A DNA stretch of 64,000 nt from Ceratopteris richardii (Eukaryota > Streptophyta > Polypodiopsida > Polypodiales > Pteridaceae), in the NCBI GenBank assembly GCA_020310875.1, contig CM035416.1, forward strand, positions 75,795,580 to 75,859,579, read 5' to 3'. The notes beneath the pieces are model-generated. The model was not told where the DNA came from, did not search any database, and saw only the letters and a list, made by a program, of their open reading frames with translations. Within the stretch, counting starts at the first letter, position 1. The number at the start of each line of letters is the position of its first letter. The position numbers were made by a program, and so were the translations under genes. Shown in pieces: positions 1 through 9,538 of this stretch.

Positions 1-250
1 AAGTTGAACTGAAGTACCCTATCAAGTTCTGTTAAACATGTGGCACACTTTGAGGTGCTTATACACGCGAATCGAAACCTGTGTATATCTTTGCCACAAA
101 AAGACAAAATTGCTTGCACAGGCACTACGATAGTGTGTTCAGAGGCCGAAATGATCTCCTAATCACCTTGAGTATGCTCACCAATTTTCGTGTGATTCTG
201 ACATTGTAACTAGAGGGGTGTCGATGATGCCCTAGATGAAGTGGCGACCT

Positions 251-262
251 ACTTTGATACCA
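251..262 (-). other. Primer-binding site of Copia-D copy 0
   Basis: The minus strand reads TGGTATCAAAGT two bases after the LTR end. This resembles the 3' end complement of plant initiator methionine tRNA (TGGTATCAGAGC), which primes minus-strand DNA synthesis in most plant Copia elements. Confidence 0.7.
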
Positions 263-264
263 AT

Positions 265-495
265 TGTTGGACCTGGAGGTCTACATAAGCACATGAACAA
301 CATAATGACGATGAAGAAGCTTGGAGCACAACACACAATACTGAATGTATTACAAAGAGAATGTTTAAAGATTAGTGACTCGTTAGGGTTATATGTGTAT
401 ATACAAACCAGGGGAAAAAGATGTCCGAAAAAGGGAAAAAAGTGTCCCGATGATCCTAGTGTGTTCGTGCAGATCACTACCTAAATATATCAACA
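265..495 (-). repeat. Copia-D LTR, copy 0
   Basis: This 231-bp repeat starts TGTTGATATATTTAGG and ends CCAACA on the minus strand, so it has the TG...CA ends of LTRs. Related copies lie at 26965, 33619, 45010, 46064, 47134 and 50484. It is more diverged from those six than they are from one another. Confidence 0.85.
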
Positions 496-499
496 ACAA

Positions 500-1835
500 A
501 TTCCATATGATAAGATTGGAGATTACAATGAAGGGGATTAGGGAAACACTTATTTCCCAATCCTCGACAATGATTACATAATCAAAGCAATACTAGACTC
601 AGGGGCAGGAGTGGCCGTAGAATCTTCAAAGCTTTGGAAGAAATGGGGAGAGTCGTCCTTGAGGCCCACATGAATGAAATTGTAGTTAAAAAATGGACTT
701 ATAAAGCATCCTGTTTGACTTTTGGAGGGAAATGTAATGTCTCCATGTGGAGTTAGATTTGAGCATATGTAGGATATTTGTAGTTTGTAAAGGTAAGAAA
801 TTATGAAGTGATCTTAGGAAGGCCTTTCATGAGACAACTCAAAGCAGTTCAAGACTAGGGATCTTATTCCTTATACTTGCAACACTTAGGAGTAACCACA
901 AAGATCAATCTAAAAGTTTTCTCTGTCAGAGACATCACTTCACTACAATGGAAAGCCTTTCATGAGGATGAAGAGATGGCCTCTATACATAGTGTGCATT
1001 CAGAGGGCCCCTCTTGGATGCAAGAAGACACAAAATTGCCGGTTTGTAGAGAACCCATATGAGAAGTTGAACATAAGTACAAGGAGAAAGAAGCCATGAA
1101 AAAGCCCTTGAAAAGACTAATAGAAGATCCTCTTGCATAAGTTCTCCAATGATGAGGAATTTAAACCTTATGACTGGATGCAGATTTCGGCTACACTCAA
1201 CATGTCAATCAATGAACAAAACATGAAAGAATGCTATGACACTGAAGGCTATGATGTCTTCATGCTTTCCATTTTGGGAGAAGTCTCAAAGACAACCAAA
1301 ACTCATGCATGCTTTGGATCCATCTCAAAGTATAGTTCCCTAGTCATGGAAAGTCCCTTTAATTCATATGAGGCACTCTTAGAGCATGTAGGGGCTTCAT
1401 CCCACTACAAATAGAAGTCCATGGAGAGGATTGTCTTGTGTTTCACCTACATGACATGATGACATACCCTCACCAAGGGAAGAGAAAGTTACAAAGACAA
1501 AGGAAGACATGTTTAACCAAGACAAGGAAAACAATAGGAAACAAAGATAAGGAGTCTCAATTCTTTCAAATGCCAGAAAAGTTTAGAAAAGATCAAGTTG
1601 AGGATAGGAGAATCACAATAATGATGCCAAAATAAGAAGTTTCTACAAGAGAACTCTGCGATAACAAGGAACAAATGAAGAAGGTCATTGTAACAATTGA
1701 GAAAGGAGAAGAACGAAATACCTTCATTGGCAATGATGTGACATTTGGGGAGGAAGAGGAACTGCTCATGCTATTGAGAGAATAATGAGATGTTTTCACA
1801 TGGACATACATAGATCTTAAGGATGTTGTTAGCAC
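500..1835 (+). mobile_element. Worn Ty3/Gypsy fragment (protease to start of the RT region)
   Basis: A retropepsin-like stretch containing LDSGAGV lies near 595-640. Further on, 1133-1300 encodes a segment with EFKPYDWMQI and EGYDVFM. This matches the linker found just before RT in the minus-strand Gypsy at 8420-8734 (EFEPHGWAEI, EGYDISVFM). A DVFTW-type motif near 1790 is the usual lead-in to Gypsy RT, but no RT follows. The fragment is thus a piece of a family-A-like OTA Gypsy. It is old and many times broken. Confidence 0.65.
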
Positions 1836-1919
1836 TCAAGGTTAGGAACAAGGTGCAAGAACATGTCAAAGAAGTGGACCCACAAGAAGAAGGAGCAAGT
1901 TGGGAGCTCCAAGAAGTAC

Positions 1920-2453
1920 ATGTCAAATTTTCATAAGGAATCCCTATAAAAATAGTGATTTTTCATCACTAAAAGCCATTATAAATACCATTTCATATTT
2001 TTGTAACTCCATTTTGTTCAAGTCAAGGAGTCCTTGAGTTTGAGGACTATTAGAAGTATCATCCTACCAATTTTCATAATTTTTAGACTCCATTTGAGCC
2101 CTTAAATAAGCCCTGGAACTTAATTTTTAACGAGGCTAGACATTAGGTCCAGACAGGGTCAAAACTAGTCAAAAAACTATAAAAAGAGCTATAGAGCTCA
2201 TTTTTGGGGTTAGCTTGTTAGAGAGTTGGCTTGTTAGAGATTTGAGCTTTGCAAGAGAGATCTTTGTAATAGAAGCTTTCCATTGTTCCTCTCTTTGCTC
2301 TTATCATGTGCGTGTGTGTGTGTATGTGTGTGCATGCTTGTGTGCCTTCACTCACGCACTTGTGCCTTCACTCGCTCATGGTCTTCATACCAGTCCTTAC
2401 ATCTCCGCAGATTGACAAGTAAAGGAGGTGATGCTTACGCTTGAGCTACACCA
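1920..2453 (+). repeat. LTR of an OTA (Tat/Athila-type) Gypsy element, left end uncertain
   Basis: The right end at about 2453 is set by the primer-binding site that follows. The body carries a TATA box (2178-2186) and a short GT-rich run (about 2307-2335). The left end is a guess at a TGTCAAAT start near 1919. I find no partner LTR in the window, so this is either a lone 5' end or the remnant of an element broken up by later insertions. Confidence 0.55.
2178..2186 (+). promoter_or_regulatory. TATA box in the Gypsy LTR
   Basis: TATAAAAAG lies about 275 bp before the LTR end, a normal place for an LTR promoter. Transcription from it would run rightward through 2690-3400, antisense to the Argonaute fragment there. 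Activity is not shown by sequence alone. Confidence 0.45.
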
Positions 2454-2458
2454 AATTT

Positions 2459-2476
2459 TGGCACCGTTGCTAGGGA
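2459..2476 (+). other. Tat/Athila-type primer-binding site
   Basis: TGGCACCGTTGCTAGGGA closely resembles the TGGCGCCGTTGCCGGGGA primer site typical of plant OTA (Tat/Athila) Gypsy elements. It marks the boundary between the 5' LTR and the internal region. Confidence 0.75.
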
Positions 2477-2700
2477 GAGAGCTTCGAGGACGAGCGTTGT
2501 GATGGTAAGATCGTAGATTTGCAATGTTGGAAGGTAAAAATAGTTATTTTTTGTTATTTTTTTTATTTTTCTTCTCCATCTTCATCATCATCATCATCTC
2601 TATCTCTTTTCATCTTCATCTTCATAGAAATTTTTCGTTTTTCGCTATAGATTCCACATTTTCACCTCATTTTTCATTCGTATGTTGATGAAGAGGTTTC
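2477..2700 (+). other. Leader-like low-complexity DNA after the primer site
   Basis: This stretch is T-rich with CAT/TCT trinucleotide runs (about 2577-2630) and has no coding signal. It fits the untranslated leader of the element whose primer site precedes it. Confidence 0.4.
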
Positions 2701-2791
2701 CTAATCTACCATGGTTATGGTGTTTCCAAAGTAAGGATTCTTACCATGGTGAATGGTCGATCAATGTTTATCTCTTCGTGTTGTACACCCA

Positions 2792-3343
2792 TCATTGTGA
2801 TGGACCATGGGCTGGTCTATCGTTGTCAATGAATGCCCTTGTTGATGGTCCACTGATGAGAGTCTTCGAGCGCCTGGCCCTGTGCCCTCTCTTCAAGGCA
2901 ACATTTATCAAATACTGAGAATTGAATGTCTTTATATTCCTTGACAAACAACATTGGGTAACTACACCAAGCTTAGCTTCACATATTCTCTTTAGTTCAC
3001 CATAAGCAGGAGTCATCTCACCCAATTTACATGCAAGGATTTGCAGGGTACCAGAACTACCCCTTATAGATATCTCCTTGGATGCTCTCGTGCATATAGT
3101 AGTTAAGCATTGCTCAAGTTGCGGACCTTCAAGCTCTTCCCTCCTACCATGGTAAGGGGGAACCATTGTTGTGGATGCCATGTTCATGCCAATGTCTGGA
3201 CATCTACTAGATAAGGCAACAATAATCTCATCTGCTAGCCAAAACACATTTCTATCAAAACTAAGAAATGCCCAATAATTAACGGTTCCACCTTCAACTA
3301 AGCATGACTCATTCATGTTCCATGAGCCAAACTTGGGAACCAA
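2792..3343 (-). pseudogene. AGO: Argonaute fragment (L2 linker and MID domain), intronless
   Basis: An open stretch of 183 codons on the minus strand resembles plant Argonaute. Residues 2-32 match the L2 segment (FGSWNM, GGTVNYW; AGO1 has FGQWNM, GGTVNNW). Residues 112-151 match the MID domain (YGELKRICEAKLG, VVTQCC, QYLINVALK). The four residues that in human AGO2 bind the guide 5' phosphate (Y529, K533, Q545, K566) have counterparts at Y114, K118, Q130 and K151 with identical spacing. It looks more like the AGO1/5/7 type than AGO4. The match fades after residue 151. No PIWI slicer domain, PAZ or N domain is seen. Plant AGO genes usually have many introns, and this colinear stretch has none, so a retrocopied fragment is likely. 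The frame has no ATG start of its own. It is not a working Argonaute gene. Confidence 0.78.
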
Positions 3344-3349
3344 TTTTTT

Positions 3350-3621
3350 TGAAGTATTATCACAGAATAAGAAGAAAGATGTTAATTTACATATGTCAAA
3401 TGTGTCTCATGTGCATGGGATTCTCAATTGTGCCTATGCACGGCCATGTAATGTGGCCCTATATTAATGCATACTTTGGAAATGCATGACCTGAATGGTG
3501 CAAAAGACAAGGTTATGCCAAAGGCACATGGTTGTCACACGTCGAGGCTTCTGATGTTACTTAGGGACATTGATGCAAGCTATACTTAGAGGTGTCCATT
3601 GGACCTCGAGATGACAATTGA
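3350..3621. other. Unrecognised spacer between the Argonaute fragment and Gypsy A
   Basis: About 270 bp with no domain or repeat that I recognise. I looked for further Argonaute sequence upstream of L2 on the minus strand and did not find a clear match. Confidence 0.4.
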
Positions 3622-4413
3622 TCATTCCTCCTTATAGGGATCCATTTGAGAACCATGTTCAACTATGTAGAGATCACCTTGGGCTTCTTCATCTACAGAT
3701 GGTTTCTTAAATTTTGCATCCCACGTGGTTGGTTCTTTGGTTCTGCGGGGGCTACTAATGCTTTTGGCTTCCATATCCATACCATTGTTGCTTGTCTTCC
3801 GACTCTTGTTGAAGAGGTGAGTTGGTCTGCTATTGGTCTTGGTGTTTGTTTTTGACCCTTGCCTCACCTTGGCTTCTTTGTTGAGACTTTTCTCATGTGG
3901 GAGAGCATAGGTTGTTGTGTATGTAAGAGCTTCTTGGGTACCCATACTTGTAATTGTCCTTGTTGAACTGCAACTAATTTCTTAGGCACCCAAACTTGTT
4001 GGATACCTTGTGGTTGAGCTTGTCCTAGTTTCTTCATTCATCTTCTGGCCTGGATGGCATTGTGGAGGCAAGGCCGGTGGTTGTCCTCCTTTTTGTACCT
4101 AGATCTGCATCATGCCCGGAACTGCTTTCTTGTTCAATGGTGTCTTTCTATTTGATATAACAGTTGTCTTGAACTATTGTGCTTGCCTTTGTGGTGGAAC
4201 TACTATGGCTGCATTAGTCTTTGAAGAAGAAGAGAGACCCACTCGCCTTCGAGCCTGTTCTTCCATGATTGAATCCTTCTACATCATAGAGCTTTTGACA
4301 CATACAACATCTTCTTCTATAAGATTAGTCTTAGAAGAACTAAGAGAATGTGTGACACCTGGATTTGTGAGCATGCAATTTTCTAATTCTAATGTAATGC
4401 ATTGTTCATGTAC
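3622..4413 (-). mobile_element. Gypsy A: tail region after the protease-like domain
   Basis: A Ser/Thr/Lys-rich, low-complexity coding-like stretch with no domain I recognise (for example SLNKEAKVRQGSKTNTKTNS). It continues the same strand and apparent orientation as the protease-like domain. It may be the rest of an extra region or of a gag-like protein. Confidence 0.4.
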
Positions 4414-4940
4414 CTAATTTTGAAGAAGTTGACTTTTTAGGTTTAAGTTGACTGCATGGTCATAGATCCAATCGTGACCCAAGACAAGTGGTGCCGTAAG
4501 ATCCTCATCTTGACACACTAGCATTTTGACTCTCATTGGAACATCTTGAAGATATATGGGAAGCTCTAACTTGCCCAAACAAGGGGTTTCCACATCTCCC
4601 AATCCTATGAGATAGGCTTCTATGGGATTGATGTTCAATTGCAAATCTTGGCAGTATGAAAGTCTAACTGCACTTGTTGCTGCAACTGAGTCAATCAATG
4701 CTCTTACAGTCAATACATTCTCTCCATGTCCTACCTCTAAGGTCACAAAGGGATGTCGATCAATTATTTGAGAAGCAATTGCACCTGATGTTTGGCACAT
4801 GGCCATGTGATGTCGTGGTGCTTTAGGATTGACATCTAGGCCTAGTCGCCTTAACTTATTTTTCCTAATGCGCTCTCTGGCCTCTACCTGTGCTTCTTCT
4901 CTAACCCTTATCTCTTCTTCTTTTCACTTCTTAGCAGTGT
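4414..4940 (-). mobile_element. Gypsy A: protease-like domain placed after integrase
   Basis: After the integrase end the minus strand encodes a Glu/Arg-rich stretch, then a retropepsin-like domain of about 110 residues (TVRALIDS, CLGKLELPIYLQDVP, APLVLGHDWI). Gypsy elements normally carry protease before RT. Here it is in the same orientation but downstream of integrase. It could be an extra domain of this lineage or a piece of another element spliced in. Confidence 0.6.
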
Positions 4941-4959
4941 TGAGTCTCCTTAGCATATC

Positions 4960-6040
4960 CTATGTAAGAGCTTCATGATATAGCTTTACTTGACAACCAC
5001 TAATATAGTTTGGCAAGATGTCACCCTCTAGAGTGTCCAATTCAACAACACCACTAGTGGAAATTCTATTAATGATCATGGGTCCATATCCTCTTTTTTC
5101 CAATTTAGGAGCATGCTTTTTGAGTGTATAAATCAACACTAGGTTGCCCTCTTTCAATTTTTATCCTTGATGTGTGCATCAAAATAAGTCTTTTGTCTTT
5201 TCTTTGTAGCATAGATGCCTGCTGTTGCTCGTAGCCTCATCTCACCTAAGCGTTCTAGATCAAAGATCCTAGAGGAAAACTTGTGTCCATTCCACTCATA
5301 CTCTTGTGCTACTTTTAAATCTGGGATTAGGAAATCTAATGGTAGCACAACATTCTGTCCAAAGACCATCTAAAATGGGGTGGCATTGAGTATTTTTTAT
5401 ATGCAACTTGGTAAGCCCAAACAACATGATGAAGTTGTTTATCCCAATCAAAGCGTTTATTGTTTACCAGTTTTGTCAATACATTACATAGGATCTTATT
5501 TGTGCTCTTGTCTTGTCCGTTAGCTTGTGGATGATAGAGGGCAGATTTGTTATGTATCACCAAGAATTCTTGGAGAAGGTTTTCAATAACTTTGTTCAAG
5601 AATTGCATACCTCTATCACTTACTAACTCTATTGGTAACCCATATCTAGTGAACACATTCTCAAATAAGAACTTAGCCATTGTCTGACCATGATTCTTTG
5701 TTGTGGCTTTTACTTCTACCCACTTGCTAAGGTAATCCATGGCTACAATGATGTACTCTGCATGGGACTTTCTAGCTGGGGGGTTAATAGGACCTACAAA
5801 GTCTATACCCCACTTCGAAAATGCACGTCCTCCCATCATTGGCCTCAAAGCATCTCATCTTTTCTAACCGGATATTGTGCATGTTGGCATGTATCACATT
5901 TCTTCACATACGTATATGCATCCATATGAAGAATGGGCCACCAAAGTCCTGAGAATAGAATGGTCTTAATTACTCGGTCATGACCAAAGTGTCCACCTGC
6001 AATGTCATTGTGTGCAGTTTCTAAGACTTTCAAATAGTTT
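4960..6040 (-). mobile_element. Gypsy A: integrase
   Basis: On the minus strand, the HHCC zinc-binding domain is at 5845-6033 (H...H...CDTC). The catalytic core is at 5336-5848 (KWGIDFVGPI, VSDRGMQF, HPQANGQ). The C-terminal region is at 4960-5370 (KMHA-like basic stretch, GYGPMIINRI). The enzyme inserts element DNA into host chromosomes. Confidence 0.85.
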
Positions 6041-6455
6041 GATTCATGAACGCATAATCTTAGGTAACCATCTTTTCCTATTTGGTATCAGTTGTCTCCA
6101 ACTAAGGCATATTCCTGAGCCTCTTGCTCCATGCTCCATTTTCTTGCTAGACTAGCCTCACTAGGTAGTGTTCTGATCTCATGAATTCTACCAATGGAGC
6201 ACTCCAATATGGAATTAATGACACCTGATAAAGGGTAGCATGCTCCACTGGGGGTCTCTCTTTGCATATCAGACAATTCTTAATCCACTCATGTATTTCT
6301 CTATCCATGCTAGGCCAATACACTCCTAAACGTTTTAGATTCTGTAATGTTCATCGTTTGGAATAGTGATTTCCTAGCATTCCTTCATGGGCTTGTTGCA
6401 ACCAACTGCTATGCTCATCATCCTCGACACAACAAGCTAATACACCCTCTGTATC

Positions 6456-7199
6456 TTATTTGTACATGCTTCCTACCAATATTTGATAGTTTTGTGATCT
6501 TACAATTTCCTCTTTGTTCGTTCTCACATTCTTATTTGCGGGTCCAAAGGTTAGGATAGGTACCAACTTATTTGCCCATTTAGGAACAACTTCTAAATTG
6601 AATAGATAAGTATCAAGTAGTTCATCAGACACTCCTTGTGGTGGCTCTCCTAAAGTGATGCGAGAAAGGTGATCTGCCCTGAGGTGGGTTCTACCTTTCC
6701 GAACAACAACTTCAAAGTCATACTCCATTAGTAAAAGGAACCATCTTACTAAGCATCTTGTATTGCAAGGTTTATTGACCAGATATAATAAGGCTTGGTG
6801 ATCAATGAAAAACTTGAACTTATTGGCCAATAGATAGTGCCTAAACTTCTTTGCAGCATATACCATGCCTAAACCTTCTCTTTCGGTTGTTGTATAGTTT
6901 TGTTTAGCTGCATTTAGCTGTCTACTAGCATATGCTATAGGCAAATCTAGATTTCCTTCAACTGTTGGTTGAGCTAGCACACATCCTATTGCATGATTGG
7001 ATGCATCTACATGGACATGGAATGGTTTATTCCAATAAGGAGTGGTTAGTATTGGTGCTATGCACAGACGTCTCTTCATATCATTGAAGGAATTTTTACA
7101 TTCATCGTTCCACTCAAAATTTGTCAACAGGGCGTAAATTGGTTTAGTTATGATTGCATGCATGTGGATAAACCGACGATAATATCCACAATGGCCCAT
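6456..7199 (-). mobile_element. Gypsy A: RNase H and RH-integrase spacer
   Basis: It opens with the RT thumb remnant GHCGYYRRFI, followed by HVHVDASNHAIG (RNase H start), QLNAAKQNYTTTEREGL and FFIDHQALLYL, and ends in the spacer DTYLFNLEVVPKW. RNase H removes the RNA strand after reverse transcription. The spacer recurs at 26560-26962. Confidence 0.85.
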
Positions 7200-7204
7200 A
7201 AAGG

Positions 7205-7931
7205 CTTGGACCTATTTAACATTCCTTGGTCTTGGCAACTCTGCTATGGCTCTTACTTTGTCCTCATCTATTGATATTCCATTCTTTGAAACAATATGAC
7301 CTAATATCCTACCTTGAAGTACCATGAACACACACTTTTCTGGGTTCAGACCCACTCGATGTTCTCTACACTTGTTGAAGATTTGTCCGAGCTCAGGGAT
7401 GTGGTATCTTCTTTCTTGGGAATGGGCACATAAATCATCCACATATACTTCTAAGCTCTTTCACAAGAACTCTTTGAAGACATGACACATGGGCCTTTGG
7501 AATGTTGCAGGTGCATTGGTGAGACCAAATGGTATTACACGAAATGCAAAGATTCCCCATTCTATGGCAAAAGCCATGTTGTGTTGATCTTCTGGGGTGA
7601 TGGCTACTTGGTTGTAACCTGAAAATCCATCAAGGAAGCTATAAACTTCCTTGCCTGCAACATGCTCCAGTAAATGTTCAATGATTGGAAGGAGATAACT
7701 ATCTCCGATCATAGGGGCATTAATTTTTTTAAGGTTAATACACACTCATAAATTTTCGTTCTTCTTGGGCACCATTACAATGGGGTACACCCATTCAGTG
7801 TGCTCAATCTCATAGATAAATCCAACTTCAATCAATCTGTCAATTTCTTCCTTTATTTTGGCTGCATAAATATAATTATAAGTGTAGGGTTTTTGTTTGG
7901 TAGGCTTGGCATCAGTTGTCATGGGAATCAT
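7205..7931 (-). mobile_element. Gypsy A: reverse transcriptase domain
   Basis: Minus-strand motifs in order: YPIVMVPKKN (finger), FLDGFSGYNQV (catalytic motif region), [17 protein letters not shown] (active-site box), and LNPEKCVF with LGHIVSKNGI (thumb). The order and spacing are those of Ty3/Gypsy RT. It copies element RNA into DNA inside the virus-like particle. Confidence 0.85.
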
Positions 7932-7989
7932 ATGAGAGCATATCTCAGATCTACCCCCTTTAGGTCTCTATAGCTCCATGCAAATATGT

Positions 7990-8700
7990 CCCTATATTCC
8001 CTTAATAAAGCTACCAACTCTGCTTCTTCTTCTGCACTTGGGTCTTCTCCTATGTACGTACATCACTTATCATTCTCTTCAATGGTTACTACAATTTTCT
8101 TAGTCTTTTCTTTATTATCATATGATTCTCCTATGATGGCCTCTCTCTTTGGCATTCGAACCAAAATTTTTTGGTCTTCAACTGCATATTTCTTGAAATT
8201 CTCTGGTACTTCAAATAATGATTCTTCCTCTTCTTGTTTCACTGCTTTTATATTCTTTTTCTTTTGACCACCTTCACTTCCCTCCTTTGAATTTATAGTT
8301 TTAATGCTTGTGAGAGGTTCTTATTCTTTTTGAGTAAATACTCCTACATCTTTTAGATAGTGCTGCTCTGAGTTAAAGCAACTATCCGTCACAATGGACT
8401 CTAGATCATCGTCATTCTCTTATTCTTCTATAACATCACTAGGGTCACACTCTTCTAGAAAGGGTGCACACATGAACACAGAGATATCATAACCCTCCTC
8501 ATAACAATGAGGTGTCCACTGTTCTTCATTGATAGCAATATCCATGGTGGCCAAGATTTCTGCCCAGCCATGAGGCTCAAATTCCTCATCTGGAAAGACC
8601 ATCAGTGTGTAGGTTGGGTCTCTAACTGGTCTAACTTCTGGCGGAGTTCCTTCTTCTCTTGCCTTTAAGCGCCTTTCCTCTTCCTCTATGACCTTACACA
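7990..8700 (-). mobile_element. Gypsy A: pre-RT linker region
   Basis: Minus-strand reading gives EFEPHGWAEI and EGYDISVFM, then a charged Lys/Glu-rich stretch and an IFAWSY-type motif before RT. The same layout is seen at 1133-1800 on the plus strand. The function of this linker is unknown to me. It lies between protease and RT in this lineage. Confidence 0.6.
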
Positions 8701-8724
8701 TCCACACCGAAGAAAAACAAGCAG

Positions 8725-9241
8725 TTGCAAACATGCGTGGACTACCGAAAGCTCAATGCTGCAACTATACCTGATCCATTTCCGTTGCCATTCCTGGATA
8801 CCATGTTAGACGATGTGGCTGGTCGAGAGATGTATTCCTTTCTAGATGGATACAGTGGTTACAATCAAGTCAGAATGGTAGATCATGACATACCCAAGTC
8901 TGCATTTATTACCAACTGGGGTGTCTATGCGTGTACCATAATGTGGTTTGGATTACGTAATGCTCCCAGTACATTCCAATGCTGCATGCAAGAATTTTTT
9001 TCCCCTTATTTCACCACATTTATGAGAGTGTATCTGGATGATTTCTCGTTATCCGGTGATATGTCGGTGCACCTGTACCATTTACGGTGTTGCTTTTCAA
9101 AGTGTCGGGAATATCGATTGTGCTTGAACCCAAACAAATTGATATTCTCTGTATCCTATGGCAAGTTGCTCGGATATGTTATTTCCAAACAAGGTATTCA
9201 GGTGGATCCAGACAAAGTGAAGGCCGTACTGGAGGCTCCTA
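8725..9241 (+). mobile_element. Gypsy B copy 1: reverse transcriptase, left part
   Basis: Motifs in order: CVDYRKLNAATIPDPFPLP, FLDGYSGYNQV, FGLRNAPSTFQ, VYLDDFSLSG (active-site box), LGYVISKQGI. It matches copy 2 at 54280-54700. The young Copia sits in the codons that follow DPDKVKAVLEAP. The rest of this region resumes at 13133. Confidence 0.9.
9237..9241 (+). other. Target-site duplication, left (TCCTA)
   Basis: TCCTA is repeated at 13133-13137. It falls inside the RT coding region of Gypsy B, which reads on after the second copy. This shows that the Copia landed in an already resident Gypsy. Confidence 0.93.
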
Positions 9242-9430
9242 TGAAGGGCTTCGGTGTGCAGAACAAGAGGAGGAAGGAGGAGATGGAGGGAGAGAGAAGA
9301 GAGGAACGACGCGCGGATATGCGTGGGAGCCTCGAAACCCACATAATGAACTCTCTTGAGGCAATGCTCTATATATGATGTATATATATGAATATGGGGG
9401 TAAGGTCACATGACCCTTACATCCCCAACA
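9242..9430 (-). repeat. 3' LTR of the young Copia
   Basis: 189 bp, indistinguishable from 12944-13132. On the minus strand it is preceded by the purine-rich tract. It contains the AT-rich stretch TATATATGATGTATATATA (about 9370-9390), which could serve as promoter or RNA-processing sequence. Confidence 0.93.
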
Positions 9431-9446
9431 ATCTCCCACTTAAGGG
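9431..9446 (-). other. Polypurine tract of the young Copia
   Basis: The minus strand reads CTTAAGTGGGAGAT directly before the 3' LTR, the usual form of the plus-strand primer in plant Copia elements. Confidence 0.85.
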
Positions 9447-9538
9447 TCAATGTGACCATAAGTGGTAACACATACAAAGAATGATGTAGGACTATACACT
9501 AATGTACAGGAAGAGTCCGGATCTCTACCCATACCAGA

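Larger units (their letters stand above)
1..495 (-). mobile_element. 5' end of a Copia family-D retrotransposon (LTR, primer site, leader)
   Basis: Read on the minus strand, this is an LTR (265-495), then a primer-binding site, then a non-coding leader that continues off the left edge. The LTR and leader match the better-preserved family-D copies at 26965, 46064 and 47134. The coding part of this copy lies outside the window. Family assignment rests on the shared LTR start TGTTGATATATTTAGG and on the similar leader text. It is a fossil fragment as seen here. Confidence 0.8.
3622..8708 (-). mobile_element. Ty3/Gypsy element, family A (OTA type), internal region
   Basis: On the minus strand the order is pre-RT linker, RT, RNase H, integrase, then a downstream region with a second protease-like domain. 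The RT signatures FLDGFSGYNQV and [12 protein letters not shown] place it with plant OTA (Tat/Athila) Gypsy. No LTR pair is visible. The high-coordinate end abuts family B at about 8709 and the low end fades near 3622. It is a fossil with many breaks (more than ten). The fragment at 26560-26962 and perhaps that at 500-1835 belong to the same tribe. Confidence 0.85.

Noticed and set aside
2792-3343. Functional Argonaute gene
   Set aside because: Only L2 and MID parts are present, the match fades before PIWI, there is no start codon context, and retroelement sequence lies on both sides.
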